From Salinicola tamaricis (GTDB lineage Bacteria > Pseudomonadota > Gammaproteobacteria > Pseudomonadales > Halomonadaceae), in assembly GCF_003006155.1 (NCBI RefSeq), contig NZ_CP023559.1:1364001-1428000 (forward strand): a stretch of DNA of 64,000 bases. The letters are read 5' to 3'. Each line of letters opens with the position of its first letter. The stretch's first letter is position 1. A model generated the notes under the pieces. It was not told where the DNA came from. It did no database searches and saw nothing but the letters and a program-made list of their open reading frames with translations. Below, one piece after another: positions 40,056 to 48,989 of this stretch. The translations under genes and the position numbers were made by a program.

Positions 40056-40082
40056 AAAACCCCCGCCGACCGCGGGGGTTTT
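40056..40082. terminator. Bidirectional intrinsic terminator
   Basis: Eleven-base-pair stem AAAACCCCCGC / GCGGGGGTTTT with a 5-nt loop, T-run on both strands, between the convergent permease and GntR genes. Confidence 0.85.
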
Positions 40083-40112
40083 ACGTTGACGATGCCCTCG
40101 GCGGGCCACCTG

Positions 40113-40871
40113 TCAGGATGAAAATATCGTATAGAGATCCGGTGTCTCATCCGCTTCGTCATGAATGGAGAGCGAGGCCTCGATCGCCTTGAGATGGCGC
40201 TGCATGAAGGCCACCGCGCGCTCGCCGCGGCCGCTCTCGAGTAGCGTCACCAGCTCGTCGTGGTCATGGGATTCACAGCCCAGATGACCACGCCCGCCGT
40301 AGACCGCCAGGATCAGCGACGAACGCGAGCAGAGACGCTCGATGAACTCCGCCAGCGGGGCGTTGCCGGCCAGCTCGGCGAGACGCTGATGGAAGCGCGC
40401 CGAAAGCTGGATCGCCTGGCTCTGCTCCCCGGCGCGCAGTGCGCGACGCTCGCTCGCCGCCAGCTCGCGCAGCGCCTCGACGTCTGCCGGCGTCAGGCGT
40501 CGGGCAGCCCACGGCATCAGCTGACACTCCACCAATTGGCGCGCGGCGAAGACGTCGCGCGCCTCCTCGATGCTTGGCCGGGCGACGCTGGCGCCGCGGC
40601 GCGGGGTCAGCGTGACCAGATGCTCCAGCGCCAGACGTTGCAGGATCTTGCGGATGCCGGTGCGGCTGACGCCGAAGACCTCGGCCAAGGCATCCTCGCG
40701 CAGGCGCGCCCCCGGCTTGAGCCGGTGTTCGACGATCGCCTCGCGGATACGCCGGTAGATCTCCTGATGCCGTTCGGCACCGTCGCCGGCCTTGCCCGCC
40801 CCGCGACGGCGCACAAGCTTGGCCGCAGGCGTCTGGCTCGACGCCGTGGTGGCATCGGCGCGTTTCCCCAT
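40113..40871 (-). CDS. GntR-family (FCD) regulator of purine/ureide genes
   Basis: Intact 252-residue protein: basic N-tail, winged HTH (RLREDALAEVFGVSRTGIRKILQRLALEHLV) and FCD domain with His ligands (ARFHQRLAELAG, ESHDHDELV). AAGGAG ribosome site. Encoded among allantoin genes, 72 nt from uraH on the same strand. An ATTGTATC half-site lies in its leader and GTATAC palindromes occur before allA and between puuE and hpxA, so it is the best candidate for the local ureide regulator. Inferred by context. Confidence 0.87.
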   Translation of the reverse strand: MGKRADATTASSQTPAAKLVRRRGAGKAGDGAERHQEIYRRIREAIVEHRLKPGARLREDALAEVFGVSRTGIRKILQRLALEHLVTLTPRRGASVARPSIEEARDVFAARQLVECQLMPWAARRLTPADVEALRELAASERRALRAGEQSQAIQLSARFHQRLAELAGNAPLAEFIERLCSRSSLILAVYGGRGHLGCESHDHDELVTLLESGRGERAVAFMQRHLKAIEASLSIHDEADETPDLYTIFSS

Positions 40872-40901
40872 GCTGTCAGACTCCTTGAGTGCATCCCTGC
40901 G

Positions 40902-40909
40902 ATTGTATC
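40902..40909. promoter_or_regulatory. ATTGTATC half-site before the GntR gene
   Basis: Identical to 35765-35772 in the puuE/hpxA control region; lies 31 nt upstream of the GntR start and may mediate autoregulation. Confidence 0.35.
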
Positions 40910-40942
40910 GGCCGGGCGGTGGGCTGCCCACGCCGCGGCGGA

Positions 40943-41302
40943 TCAGCTACCGCGATAGGTCGAGTAGCCGAACGGTGACAGCAGCAGCGGCACGTGATAG
41001 TGCTCGCCGGGGGCATCGATCGTGAAGCGCAGCGGGATGAGATCGAGAAAGCCTCCCGGTGCGCCGCTGGCGGCGAGATAGTCGCCGGCGTGGAAGATCA
41101 GCTCGTAGCAGCCGGCGCGGAACTCGGCGCCGGCCAGCAGCGGTGCGTCGCCGCGCCCGTCGGCATTGGTCTGGAGCGTCGCCAGCCGAGTGCGGCGTTC
41201 GCCATCGAGGCGGTAGAGCTCGATGCGCAGATCCGCGGCCGGACAGCCGCGGGCGGTATCCAGCACATGGGTGGTCAGGTAACCAGAGTCGGTATCGCTC
41301 AT
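40943..41302 (-). CDS. uraH: 5-hydroxyisourate hydrolase (transthyretin-like)
   Basis: Intact 119-residue HIUase. Hydrolyses 5-hydroxyisourate, the urate oxidase product, to OHCU. The signature C-terminus FGYSTYRGS, the N-terminal [11 protein letters not shown] with its active-site histidine, and [12 protein letters not shown] are present. GAGG ribosome site. Divergent from uraD, which encodes the next enzyme. Confidence 0.95.
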   Translation of the reverse strand: MSDTDSGYLTTHVLDTARGCPAADLRIELYRLDGERRTRLATLQTNADGRGDAPLLAGAEFRAGCYELIFHAGDYLAASGAPGGFLDLIPLRFTIDAPGEHYHVPLLLSPFGYSTYRGS

Positions 41303-41482
41303 GCACGCCTCGCGATCGGGAGCGGAGAAAGGGGTGGCCAAGTCGTACCGGCGGCCAGCCGCGGGGAAAGGCTGGATCGACACGAGCGCTTGGCGGTAGC
41401 TTAGAGCCAGCCACATGGATCAGCCCCATGGGGATGACTCTATTCAAAGCGCTTCATATACCAGATTCAAGGGACGGCCCCG

Positions 41483-42055
41483 ATGTCGGATCATCTGCAC
41501 CCACGCCCCAGCCAGCTCACGCGCGAGGAATTCATCGCCAATTACGGTGATATCTACGAACACTCGGCGTGGATCGCCGCCGCGGCCTGGGACAGCGGCC
41601 TCGATAGCCGCCACGATACCCCCGCGGGGCTCGCCGCGCGGCTGCGCGAGCCGGTCGACGCCGCCTCCCCCGATGCCCAGCTCGCGCTGATCCGCGCCCA
41701 CCCGGACCTGGCCGCCAAGGCCGCCGTGGCGGCGACCCTGACCGCGGATTCGCGCCGCGAGCAGGCCGGCGCCGGGCTCGACCAGTGCACCCCGGAGGAG
41801 TTCTCCCGCTTCGAGCAGCTCAACGCCGCCTACCGCGAGCGCTTCGGTTTCCCCTTCGTGATTGCCGTGCGCGGTCTCGACCGCCACGCCATTCTCGACG
41901 CCTTCGAACAGCGCCTGGCACAGACCCCGGAGGCCGAACGCCACACCGCGATTGCCCAGATCCACCGGATCGCCCTGCTGCGCCTGGAGGCGCGCGCGAC
42001 CCCGCACCTGACGTCCGCCCGCGAAGACAGCCTCCTACCGCTCGGGTTATCCTGA
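41483..42055 (+). CDS. uraD: OHCU decarboxylase
   Basis: Intact 190-residue enzyme that decarboxylates 2-oxo-4-hydroxy-4-carboxy-5-ureidoimidazoline to (S)-allantoin. Family marks: the catalytic-histidine stretch RAHPDLAAKAA and FGFPFVIAVRG. AAGGGA ribosome site. Paired head to head with uraH; an IclR gene follows on the same strand. Confidence 0.95.
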   Translation: MSDHLHPRPSQLTREEFIANYGDIYEHSAWIAAAAWDSGLDSRHDTPAGLAARLREPVDAASPDAQLALIRAHPDLAAKAAVAATLTADSRREQAGAGLDQCTPEEFSRFEQLNAAYRERFGFPFVIAVRGLDRHAILDAFEQRLAQTPEAERHTAIAQIHRIALLRLEARATPHLTSAREDSLLPLGLS

Positions 42056-42111
42056 ACGATGCCTGGCGCCGCCCGCATGGCGCGCGCCGGACTCAGCCAA
42101 GAATCTCAACC

Positions 42112-42144
42112 ATGACTATCAACCACGAGAGCGGCAGCGGGTGA
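42112..42144 (+). other. Ten-codon leader frame overlapping the IclR start
   Basis: ATG at 42112 encodes MTINHESGSG and its TGA overlaps the GTG start of the IclR gene (GTGA). Such overlap could couple translation of the regulator. May be chance. Confidence 0.25.
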
Positions 42145-43085
42145 CGGAACGAAAGCGGCAGCGGGCGGGCGACACCGACCAGCAACGGGCAGCGGACACG
42201 ACTCAGCCGCAGGCGCCCGAGACGGCAGCACAGCGGGCCGCCGGCGGCGAGAAGCGCCGCGCGGTCGGACGCCCCGCCGGTGGTAGCAAGAGTGGTGGCA
42301 AGAGCGGCGGTGGCCACAGCCAGTCACTGGTGCGCGGCCTGACCATCCTCGAAGCGCTGGCCGCCGCACCCAACGGGCTGGCGCTCTCGGAGGCCGCCGA
42401 CGCCGTCGGCCTGGCCCCCTCGACCGCGCACCGGCTGCTGCAGGCGCTGCACCAGCAGGGCTTCATCACCCAGGATGGCAGCAACGGCCTGTGGCGGATC
42501 GACGTCAAGACCTTCCGTATCGGCAACAGCTTTCTCGAGGCGCGCGATTTCGTCGCCACCGCGCGCCCCTTCCTGCGCCGGCTCACCGCGCTCAGCGGCG
42601 AGACCGCCAACCTGGGCATTCGTGACGACGGCATGGTGGTCTATCTGGCCCAGAGCGAATCGCCGCAGATGATGCGCATGATCACCCGCCTGGGCTCGCG
42701 CGCGCCGCTGCACGCCTCCGGCGTGGGCAAGGCATTGCTGGCGTGGATGCCCGAGCCGGAGTTCGAGCGCATCATGGGCGAGCGCCTCCTCGAAGGCGAA
42801 ACGCCCAATACCCTCACCGATCTGCCCACGCTACGCGCCCAGCTGGAGACGATCCGGCGCCAGGGCTATGCGGTCGACCGCGAGGAGCACGCCATCGGTC
42901 TCAACTGCGTCGCCGCCACCCTGCACGACGAGAGCGGTCTGCCGCTGGCGGCGATCTCGGTGTCCGGCCCGGTGGCGCGCATCGACGACTCACGCCTGCC
43001 TGAGCTGGCTGCGCTGGTCGCCGATACCGCCCGCGAGATCACCGCCAGACTCGGCGGCAAGACACCCAGCGAACCGCCGGCCTGA
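42141..43085 (+). CDS. IclR-family regulator next to uraD
   Basis: Intact 314-residue IclR protein with an unusually long, basic, low-complexity N-tail (about residues 1-60, rich in Arg, Gly, Ser, Lys) before the HTH (ALSEAADAVGLAPSTAHRLLQALHQQGF) and effector domain (PLHASGVGKALLAWMPE, GYAVDREEHAIGLNCVAA). GTG start. Directly downstream of uraD, it may control the ureide genes, as AllR does in E. coli. The long tail could be partly untranslated if a later start is used. Confidence 0.9.
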   Translation: MTERKRQRAGDTDQQRAADTTQPQAPETAAQRAAGGEKRRAVGRPAGGSKSGGKSGGGHSQSLVRGLTILEALAAAPNGLALSEAADAVGLAPSTAHRLLQALHQQGFITQDGSNGLWRIDVKTFRIGNSFLEARDFVATARPFLRRLTALSGETANLGIRDDGMVVYLAQSESPQMMRMITRLGSRAPLHASGVGKALLAWMPEPEFERIMGERLLEGETPNTLTDLPTLRAQLETIRRQGYAVDREEHAIGLNCVAATLHDESGLPLAAISVSGPVARIDDSRLPELAALVADTAREITARLGGKTPSEPPA

Positions 43086-43196
43086 GGTGCGGGGCGGGCA
43101 CCGCGACGCGCGACGGATGATCCAGGCGAGCCTCGGCGCTACACTATCGCCCGGCCAGACCGGCCCCGATACCGCCACCCGCCAGTGAGGTCCGCC

Positions 43197-44237
43197 ATGT
43201 CCCCGCACCTGCTCTCCGTCGACTCTCTCAATCGCGACGCCGTGGATCATCTGATCCGCCTCGCCGAGCGCATGGAACCGATCGCCCAGCGGCGCCAGGT
43301 GACGCGGGTGCTGGAGGGGGCGGTGCTCGGCAATCTGTTCTTCGAGGCCAGCACGCGCACGCGGATCAGCTTCAACGCCGCCTTCTGCCGCCTCGGCGGC
43401 AGCGTCTGCGACACCACCGGTTTCACCTTCTCGTCGATGGCCAAGGGCGAGTCGCTCTACGACACCAGCCGGGTGATGGGCGGCTATGTCGACGCCATCG
43501 TCATGCGTCACCCGGAGCAGGGCTCGGTGGCGGAGTTCGCCGAGGCGACCCGGGTGCCGGTGATCAACGGTGGCGACGGCCCCGGCGAGCACCCCAGCCA
43601 GGCGCTGCTCGACGTCTATACCATCAGCAAGGAGTTCGCGCGGCTGGGCAAGCCGCTGGCGGGGGCGCATCTACTGCTGACCGGGGACCTCAAGTACGGC
43701 CGCACGGTGCACTCGCTGATCAAGCTGCTGTCGCTCTACGATCCGCTGCGCATCACCCTGGTGTCGCCGCCGGGGCTGGAGATGCCGCAGCACCTGATCG
43801 ACCTGGTCGCCTCCCGCGGCCACCGCATCGAGACCCGGCCCAGCCTGGCCGAGGATTTCGCCGATGTCGACGTGATCTACGCCACGCGCATCCAGCGCGA
43901 GCGTTTCACCGCCGAGATGACCGAGAGCTTCACCGAGCTGACTGCCGACTTCGTCGTCGACCGCGGCTTCCTCGACCGCCGCTGCTCGCCCACCACCGTG
44001 GTCATGCACCCGCTGCCGCGGGACAGCCGACCCGGCGCCAACGACCTCTCCACCGATCTCAATGGCGACCCGCGCCTGGCGATCTTCCGCCAGACCGACA
44101 ACGGCATCCCCATGCGCATGGCGATCTTCGCCCATCTGCTCAAGGTGGAAGAGGAGATCGCCCGTGACCTGCGCGAAGTACGCTGGTTCGTGCCGGAGAC
44201 CTTCGGCGTCGACGATCGTACGCTGAAGGCCCAATAA
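43197..44237 (+). CDS. pyrB: Aspartate carbamoyltransferase
   Basis: Intact 346-residue ATCase catalytic chain, first committed step of pyrimidine synthesis. Carbamoyl-phosphate sites FFEASTRTRISF and GEHPSQALLDV; DLKYGRTVHSL and VVMHPLPRD follow. It is longer than E. coli PyrB by a C-terminal extension ending VDDRTLKAQ. The ATG at 43197 has GAGG eight bases upstream; a GTG four codons earlier is less likely. No pyrC or pyrI is adjacent. It is convergent with ruvX. Confidence 0.92.
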   Translation: MSPHLLSVDSLNRDAVDHLIRLAERMEPIAQRRQVTRVLEGAVLGNLFFEASTRTRISFNAAFCRLGGSVCDTTGFTFSSMAKGESLYDTSRVMGGYVDAIVMRHPEQGSVAEFAEATRVPVINGGDGPGEHPSQALLDVYTISKEFARLGKPLAGAHLLLTGDLKYGRTVHSLIKLLSLYDPLRITLVSPPGLEMPQHLIDLVASRGHRIETRPSLAEDFADVDVIYATRIQRERFTAEMTESFTELTADFVVDRGFLDRRCSPTTVVMHPLPRDSRPGANDLSTDLNGDPRLAIFRQTDNGIPMRMAIFAHLLKVEEEIARDLREVRWFVPETFGVDDRTLKAQ

Positions 44238-44242
44238 GAGCG

Positions 44243-44360
44243 CATGTCCAAACCTTCTGACGATGGGCGCCGGGGGAAGGACAAAGCGAGGGTCCTTTGC
44301 CATGGATGGCAAAGGTAGCGCCCAGGGAGGGGTTCACAGCGCCCTCGCGACGCCCTGCCC
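44243..44360 (+). repeat. Dispersed repeat, full copy C, after pyrB
   Basis: About 118 nt, closely similar to copy B at 24904-25022, including the hairpin CCTTTGCC-ATGGAT-GGCAAAGG and the distal GCGCCCTCGCGACGCCCTGCC. It starts 6 nt after the pyrB stop. Confidence 0.85.
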
Positions 44361-44409
44361 ACGTGGTCTGGCGGTTGTGGAAGGTCTTCTAAGACAGGCG
44401 GGATCGAGC

Positions 44410-44446
44410 GGCAGGCGTGACACCCGGATGCAGTGTCACGCCTGCC
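44410..44446. terminator. Hairpin overlapping the ruvX stop
   Basis: Perfect 14-bp stem GGCAGGCGTGACAC / GTGTCACGCCTGCC with a 9-nt loop. The ruvX stop lies inside one arm. Probably ends both convergent transcripts. Confidence 0.65.
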
Positions 44447-44891
44447 CGCGGGTGAACCAGTTCTCCAGGATGAGCTGCGCGGCGATGCCGTCGACACCGC
44501 GGTCGCGGTAGTTGCCGCGGTGGCCACCCTGGGCGGCGATCTGCTTGGCCGCCTGGGTGGTGCCGCGCTCATCGAACATCTCGACCGGCTTGCCGAAGCG
44601 CCCGTGCAGGCGGTTGCCGAACTTGCGCGCCCGCACGCTCATCTCGGACTCGCTGCCATCGTCGTGGATCGGCAGCCCCACCACCAGCAGGTCCGGCTGC
44701 CACTCCGCCAGCAGGCGCTCGATCTGCGCCCAGTCGGGAATGCCGTCCCGCGCCGGCAGCGGATCGAGCCCGCTGGCCGAGCCCAGCATCTCGTTGCCCA
44801 CCGCCACACCGATCCGCCGGGTGCCGTAGTCGAAGGCCATCACCAGACGCTGGCCGCGCTTGTCGCTGGCGCTGCCGCCCAGGCTTGCCAT
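44436..44891 (-). CDS. ruvX: Pre-16S rRNA nuclease / Holliday-junction-resolvase-like protein
   Basis: Intact 151-residue YqgF/RuvX protein with RNase-H fold: VMAFDYGTRRIGVAVG (first catalytic Asp), LLVVGLPIHDDG, VEMFDERGTT and the late GVDGIAAQLILENW. Its start overlaps the yqgE stop (TGATG), the conserved yqgE-ruvX pairing. Confidence 0.95.
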   Translation of the reverse strand: MASLGGSASDKRGQRLVMAFDYGTRRIGVAVGNEMLGSASGLDPLPARDGIPDWAQIERLLAEWQPDLLVVGLPIHDDGSESEMSVRARKFGNRLHGRFGKPVEMFDERGTTQAAKQIAAQGGHRGNYRDRGVDGIAAQLILENWFTRGQA

Positions 44892-45447
44892 CAGGCGTGC
44901 CCGGCGTCACGGGTCATCAGGTTGAGGTCGACGCCAAGCCGTCCGGCGGCGGCGGCCAGGCGCTGCTCCGGGGCTGGCGGAACAGGATGTCGCCGTCGCC
45001 CTCGACCGTCAGCCAGGTGTTCTGCTTGAGCTCGTCCTCGAGCTGGCCGGCCTTCCAGCCGGCGCAGCCCAGGGTGACCAGAAAGTGCTCCGGGCCGCGC
45101 CGCTGGGCGATCGCCTGGAGCATGTCCATCGAGGTCGTCAGGGCGATGTCCTCGGCCACCTGGATGCTGGAGTCCCACTCACCGGCGCTGCCGCGATGTA
45201 GGATGAACCCGCGATCGCGATAGGTCGGGCCGCCGTCGTAGACCAGGATCTCGTTGTGCGGCCCCGGCTCGGACTCGATGTCGAGCTGCTCGAACAGCCC
45301 CTGGAGGGTGAGTTCGGAGGGCCGGTTGACGATCACCCCGAGGGTGCCATCGTCGTCGTGATCGCACAGATAGGTCAGGGTGCCGGCGAAATTGGGATCT
45401 TCCAGGTGCGGCATCGCCATCAGGAAGTAGTGTTTCAGGCTTTGCAT
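44891..45447 (-). CDS. yqgE: YqgE/AlgH family protein, one frameshift
   Basis: 185 residues after repair. Conserved MQSLKHYFLMAMPHLEDPNF, GVIVNRPSELTL and GPEHFLVTLGCAGWKAGQLE. Its function is not firmly known; AlgH was linked to alginate control in Pseudomonas. A missing C in the run at 44970-44973 moves the last ~28 residues; repaired, it ends NLMTRDAGHA and its stop overlaps the ruvX start. Confidence 0.93.
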
Positions 45448-45570
45448 GAGACTCCGTCGAAATCGCAGCGCGCCGCCGGCCTGCCGGCACGCCTGAGGTC
45501 AGCTTGCAGTGTAACACCCGCGTATCCCGACGTTGTCGTCGGGGCGACGGAAGTCGCAGCGGCACCGGGT

Positions 45571-45597
45571 GCTGCGCGCCATTCATTGGCGCGCAGC
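45571..45597 (-). terminator. Hairpin after gshB
   Basis: Ten-base-pair stem GCTGCGCGCC / GGCGCGCAGC with a 7-nt loop, 41 nt past the gshB stop and upstream of yqgE. Confidence 0.55.
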
Positions 45598-45637
45598 GTG
45601 ACAGGACACGCCGAGATGGGGCCGTGTCGCGACGGAA

Positions 45638-46593
45638 TCAAGCCAGACGCTTCTCGATCGCGGCCATCAGCAGCGCCGGGATGTCGGTACCGCGCTGGTC
45701 GTCGATCTCGCGCACGCAGGTCGGGCTGGTGACATTGATCTCGGTGATGTAGTCGCCGATCACGTCGAGCCCAACGAACAGCAGCCCGCGCTCGCGGATC
45801 GCCGGCTTGACCTGTTCCACCAGCCAGTAGTCGCGCTCGGTCAGCTCGCGGGAAACCCCGCGCCCGCCGGCGGCCAGGTTGCCACGGGTCTCGCCGGCGC
45901 TGGGAATGCGCGCCAGGCCGTAGGGCACCGGCTCGCCGTCGACCAGCAGAATGCGGGTGTCGCCGTCCTTGATCTCCGGCAGATAGCGCTGGGCCATGAT
46001 CTGGCGCTGGCCGCGCTCGGTGAGCTGCTCGATCACCGCGCCGAGGTTGCGCCCCTCGGGGCCGATATGAAAGATCCCGGTGCCCCCCATGCCATCGAGC
46101 GGCTTGAAGATGGTATCGCCATGCTCGGCCTGGAAGGCGCGCAGCACCGCCGCATTGGCAGAGACCACACTGGCGGGATGCAGTGGGTGAACTGCTGGGC
46201 GAACAGCTTCTCGTTGCACTCGAACAGCGCCCGGGTCGGGTTGACCACCAGGGTGCCCTCGCGCTCGGCGAACGCCAGCAGGTGCACGGCGTTGAGGAAG
46301 TGCCCGTCCACCGGCGGATCCTTGCGCATCAGGATCACGTCGAGCTCACCCAGCGGCATCGCCTCGCGCTCGCCGAGGTCGAACCAGTGATCCGGATCAT
46401 GGTGCACATCGAGCGTGCGCACGCTGCCCATGGCGCGCCCCTCGTAGAGGTAGAGATCCTCCTGATCGAGATAGTAGAGCGACCAGCCCTTGGCCTTGGC
46501 CGCCCACAGCAGTGCCAGGGTGGTGTCCTTCTTGTAGGCGATATCGGCGATGGGATCCATCACCACGCCCAGCTTGACGGTGTTCTGACTCAT
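45638..46593 (-). CDS. gshB: Glutathione synthetase, one frameshift
   Basis: 318 residues after repair, close to E. coli GshB. ATP-grasp ligase joining gamma-glutamylcysteine and glycine. Seen: KLGVVMDPIADIAYKKDTTLA, VILMRKDPPVD, NEKLFAQQF, TIFKPLDGMGGTGIFHI, GDTRILLVDGEPVP and YITEINVTSPTCVREID. One base is missing near 46171, between IPPV and VSANAAVLRAF. Precedes yqgE-ruvX, as in many gammaproteobacteria. Confidence 0.94.
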
Positions 46594-46644
46594 CGGTGAG
46601 GTCTTCCATGTCGGTGTGTCCCGCCGGCAGGCCGGACGGGAGAA

Positions 46645-46675
46645 GCGTGGCGCTCAGTATGCCCGAGCGCCACGC
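46645..46675 (-). terminator. Hairpin after the S9 peptidase gene
   Basis: Perfect 11-bp stem GCGTGGCGCTC / GAGCGCCACGC, 9-nt loop, 22 nt past the peptidase stop. Confidence 0.6.
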
Positions 46676-46697
46676 GCAGCACCAAGAAACCGGCGCC

Positions 46698-48860
46698 CTA
46701 GTCCGCCCCCAGCCGCTGCCACAGAAAACGCCACGCCAGCGCGCCGAGCCGGGCGCGCTGGGCGTTGTCGGCAGCGCCACCGTGGCCGCCTTCGGTGTTC
46801 TCGTAGTAGTGGACGTCGCCTGCCTTCATCGCCTCCATCTTCGCCATCATCTTGCGCGCGTGCCCGGGGTGCACGCGGTCATCACGGGTCGAGGTGGTGA
46901 ACAGCACCGCCGGGTAATCCACGCCCTCGCGCAGGTTGTGATAGGGCGAGTAGTCCTTCAGGAAGCGTTCCCAGTCGTCGCTATCCGGATCGCCGTACTC
47001 GGCCATCCATGAAGCGCCGGCGAGCAGCTGATGGTAGCGCTGCATGTCGAGCAGCGGGACTTCACAGACCGCAGCGGCGAAGTGATCCGGGTAGCGGGTG
47101 ATCATGTTGCCCACCAGCAGACCGCCGTTGGAGCCGCCCTGGATGCCCAGCTGGCGCGGTGTGGTCACGCCGCTGGCGACCAGGTCCGCGGCCACCGCGG
47201 CGAAATCCTCGAACGCCTTGTGGCGATCCGCCTTGAGCGCGGCTCGATGCCAGCGCGGGCCGTACTCGCCGCCACCGCGGATATTGGCCACCGCGTAGGC
47301 GCCACCCCGGGCGAGCCAGCAGCGCCCCACATCGGGGGCATAGTGCGGCGTGAGCGAGATTTCGAACCCGCCATAGCCGTAGAGCAGCGTGGGCAGCGCT
47401 GTTTCACGTGAAACGTCGTCGGCGTCCGCCGGCAGCACCAGGAAATAGGGCACGCGGGTGCCATCGGCGCTGGTGGCGAAGCGCTGCTCGACCCGCATGC
47501 CGCTGGCGTCGAAGAAGGCCGGCGCCTGCTTGACCGGGCTGGGCGCCGCGGGCGCGGTCTCGGCCTGGGCCAGGTCGAGGCGCGATAACGTGGTCGGCGT
47601 CAGGTAATCGGTGACCACGACGAAGACCTCGTCGCTGGCCTCGTCGTCCACCGCCGAGAGACCGACCTCACCGGTGGCTGGCAGGGCGTCGAGCGCCAAG
47701 CGCGCCCATTCGCCCTCGGCGCGTGGTTCGAGGCGCACGAAGCGGTGTTTGACGTCTTCGAGGATATCCAGCACCAGGTAATGGCGGGTCCACTCGAAGC
47801 CTTCCAGCGAGCGCCGGGCATCCGGCGTGAACAGCACGCGGAAGTCGCGGGCGCCGGCCTTGAACGCGGCGTAGTCGATCGCCAGCAGCGCCCCGCTGGG
47901 GTAGCGGGTCGTCTCTGGCATCCAGTCATCGCGCAGCAGCATCAGCAGCCACTCGCGGTGCACGCTGGCCTGCGCCGAGAGCGGCAGGTCGAGCGGGACC
48001 TGGGTGCCATCGGGTAGCCGCTCGATCAAGCGCTGCTCGTAGAACGCCAGGGCGTGGTGGATGAAGTCGCGCTCGAAGCCGCGGGTGCGGTCGCGAAAGG
48101 CCACCGCCATCAGGTCACTCTCCGCCGCCTCGAACAGCGTCTCCGCCGCCGCCAGCGGCTGCCCCCGCCGCCAGCGCTTGACGCAGCGTGGATACCCCGA
48201 GCTGGTGAGCGCGCTCTGCCCCGCGGCATCGGCACCGAAGTCGGTATAGACATAGACCGTGTCGCGGTCGATCCAGCTCATCCCGCCCTTGGCCGCGGGT
48301 CGTTGGAAGCCCTCCTCGACCCAGCGCTTGTTGACGAGATCGAACTCGCGCGTCACATCGGCGTCGGTGCCGCCCGGAGAGAGTGAGACCAGCGCCCGCT
48401 CCCAGGTGCCCGCCGGGTCTTCGGGTTCGAGGCAGTGCGCGCCGTGCCATACCCAGCTCTCGCCCTCGGCGGCGTTGAGCGCGTCGACATCGATCAGCAC
48501 TTCCCACGCCGGCCTGGCCTGGCAGTAGTCGGCCCAGTGGGTCCGCCGCCATAGCCCGCGCGGGTGGTCGGCGTCCTGCCAGAAGTTGTAGTAGTGCTCG
48601 CCGCGCTTGACCACGAAGGGGATGCGGTCGTCGGCATCGAGGATCTCGCGCAGCTCGGCGGTCAGGGTATCGAGCTCAGGGCCGCCCAAGGCGTCAAGGG
48701 TGGCGCGGTTGTGCGCCTCGACCCAGGACAGCGCCGCGGGGTCGTCGATCGCCTCCAGCCAGCGGTGCGCGTCGGCCTCGGCGGTCACGTCGAGGTCGGC
48801 CCCTGCGCCCGCGGCATCGGGCGTCTCGGCAAGATAGGGAAATCCGGGGAAGCGGCGCAT
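46698..48860 (-). CDS. Prolyl oligopeptidase family serine peptidase (S9)
   Basis: Intact 720-residue enzyme: N-terminal beta-propeller and C-terminal alpha/beta-hydrolase domain. Catalytic triad regions: serine in GIQGGSNGGLL, aspartate in TSTRDDRVHPGH, histidine in TEGGHGG. No signal peptide, so probably cytoplasmic. MRRFPGF is preferred as the start for its AGGAG site; a start ten codons earlier has none. Confidence 0.92.
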   Translation of the reverse strand: MRRFPGFPYLAETPDAAGAGADLDVTAEADAHRWLEAIDDPAALSWVEAHNRATLDALGGPELDTLTAELREILDADDRIPFVVKRGEHYYNFWQDADHPRGLWRRTHWADYCQARPAWEVLIDVDALNAAEGESWVWHGAHCLEPEDPAGTWERALVSLSPGGTDADVTREFDLVNKRWVEEGFQRPAAKGGMSWIDRDTVYVYTDFGADAAGQSALTSSGYPRCVKRWRRGQPLAAAETLFEAAESDLMAVAFRDRTRGFERDFIHHALAFYEQRLIERLPDGTQVPLDLPLSAQASVHREWLLMLLRDDWMPETTRYPSGALLAIDYAAFKAGARDFRVLFTPDARRSLEGFEWTRHYLVLDILEDVKHRFVRLEPRAEGEWARLALDALPATGEVGLSAVDDEASDEVFVVVTDYLTPTTLSRLDLAQAETAPAAPSPVKQAPAFFDASGMRVEQRFATSADGTRVPYFLVLPADADDVSRETALPTLLYGYGGFEISLTPHYAPDVGRCWLARGGAYAVANIRGGGEYGPRWHRAALKADRHKAFEDFAAVAADLVASGVTTPRQLGIQGGSNGGLLVGNMITRYPDHFAAAVCEVPLLDMQRYHQLLAGASWMAEYGDPDSDDWERFLKDYSPYHNLREGVDYPAVLFTTSTRDDRVHPGHARKMMAKMEAMKAGDVHYYENTEGGHGGAADNAQRARLGALAWRFLWQRLGAD

Positions 48861-48961
48861 CGCGCGTCTCCTGTCTGTCGTCGTGGTCATAGAGCCTACG
48901 CCATGACCCGCGTTCCACCGAGCGCGGATCTTCGCGCCCCGCTACGCGCGCCCTGATTCAC

Positions 48962-48985
48962 GCGCCCGGGTCTGCCCCCGGGCGC
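48962..48985 (-). terminator. Hairpin after the glutamate-synthase-like gene
   Basis: Nine-base-pair GCGCCCGGG / CCCGGGCGC stem with a 6-nt loop, 5 nt past the stop; no T-run. Confidence 0.5.
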
Positions 48986-48989
48986 CGGC

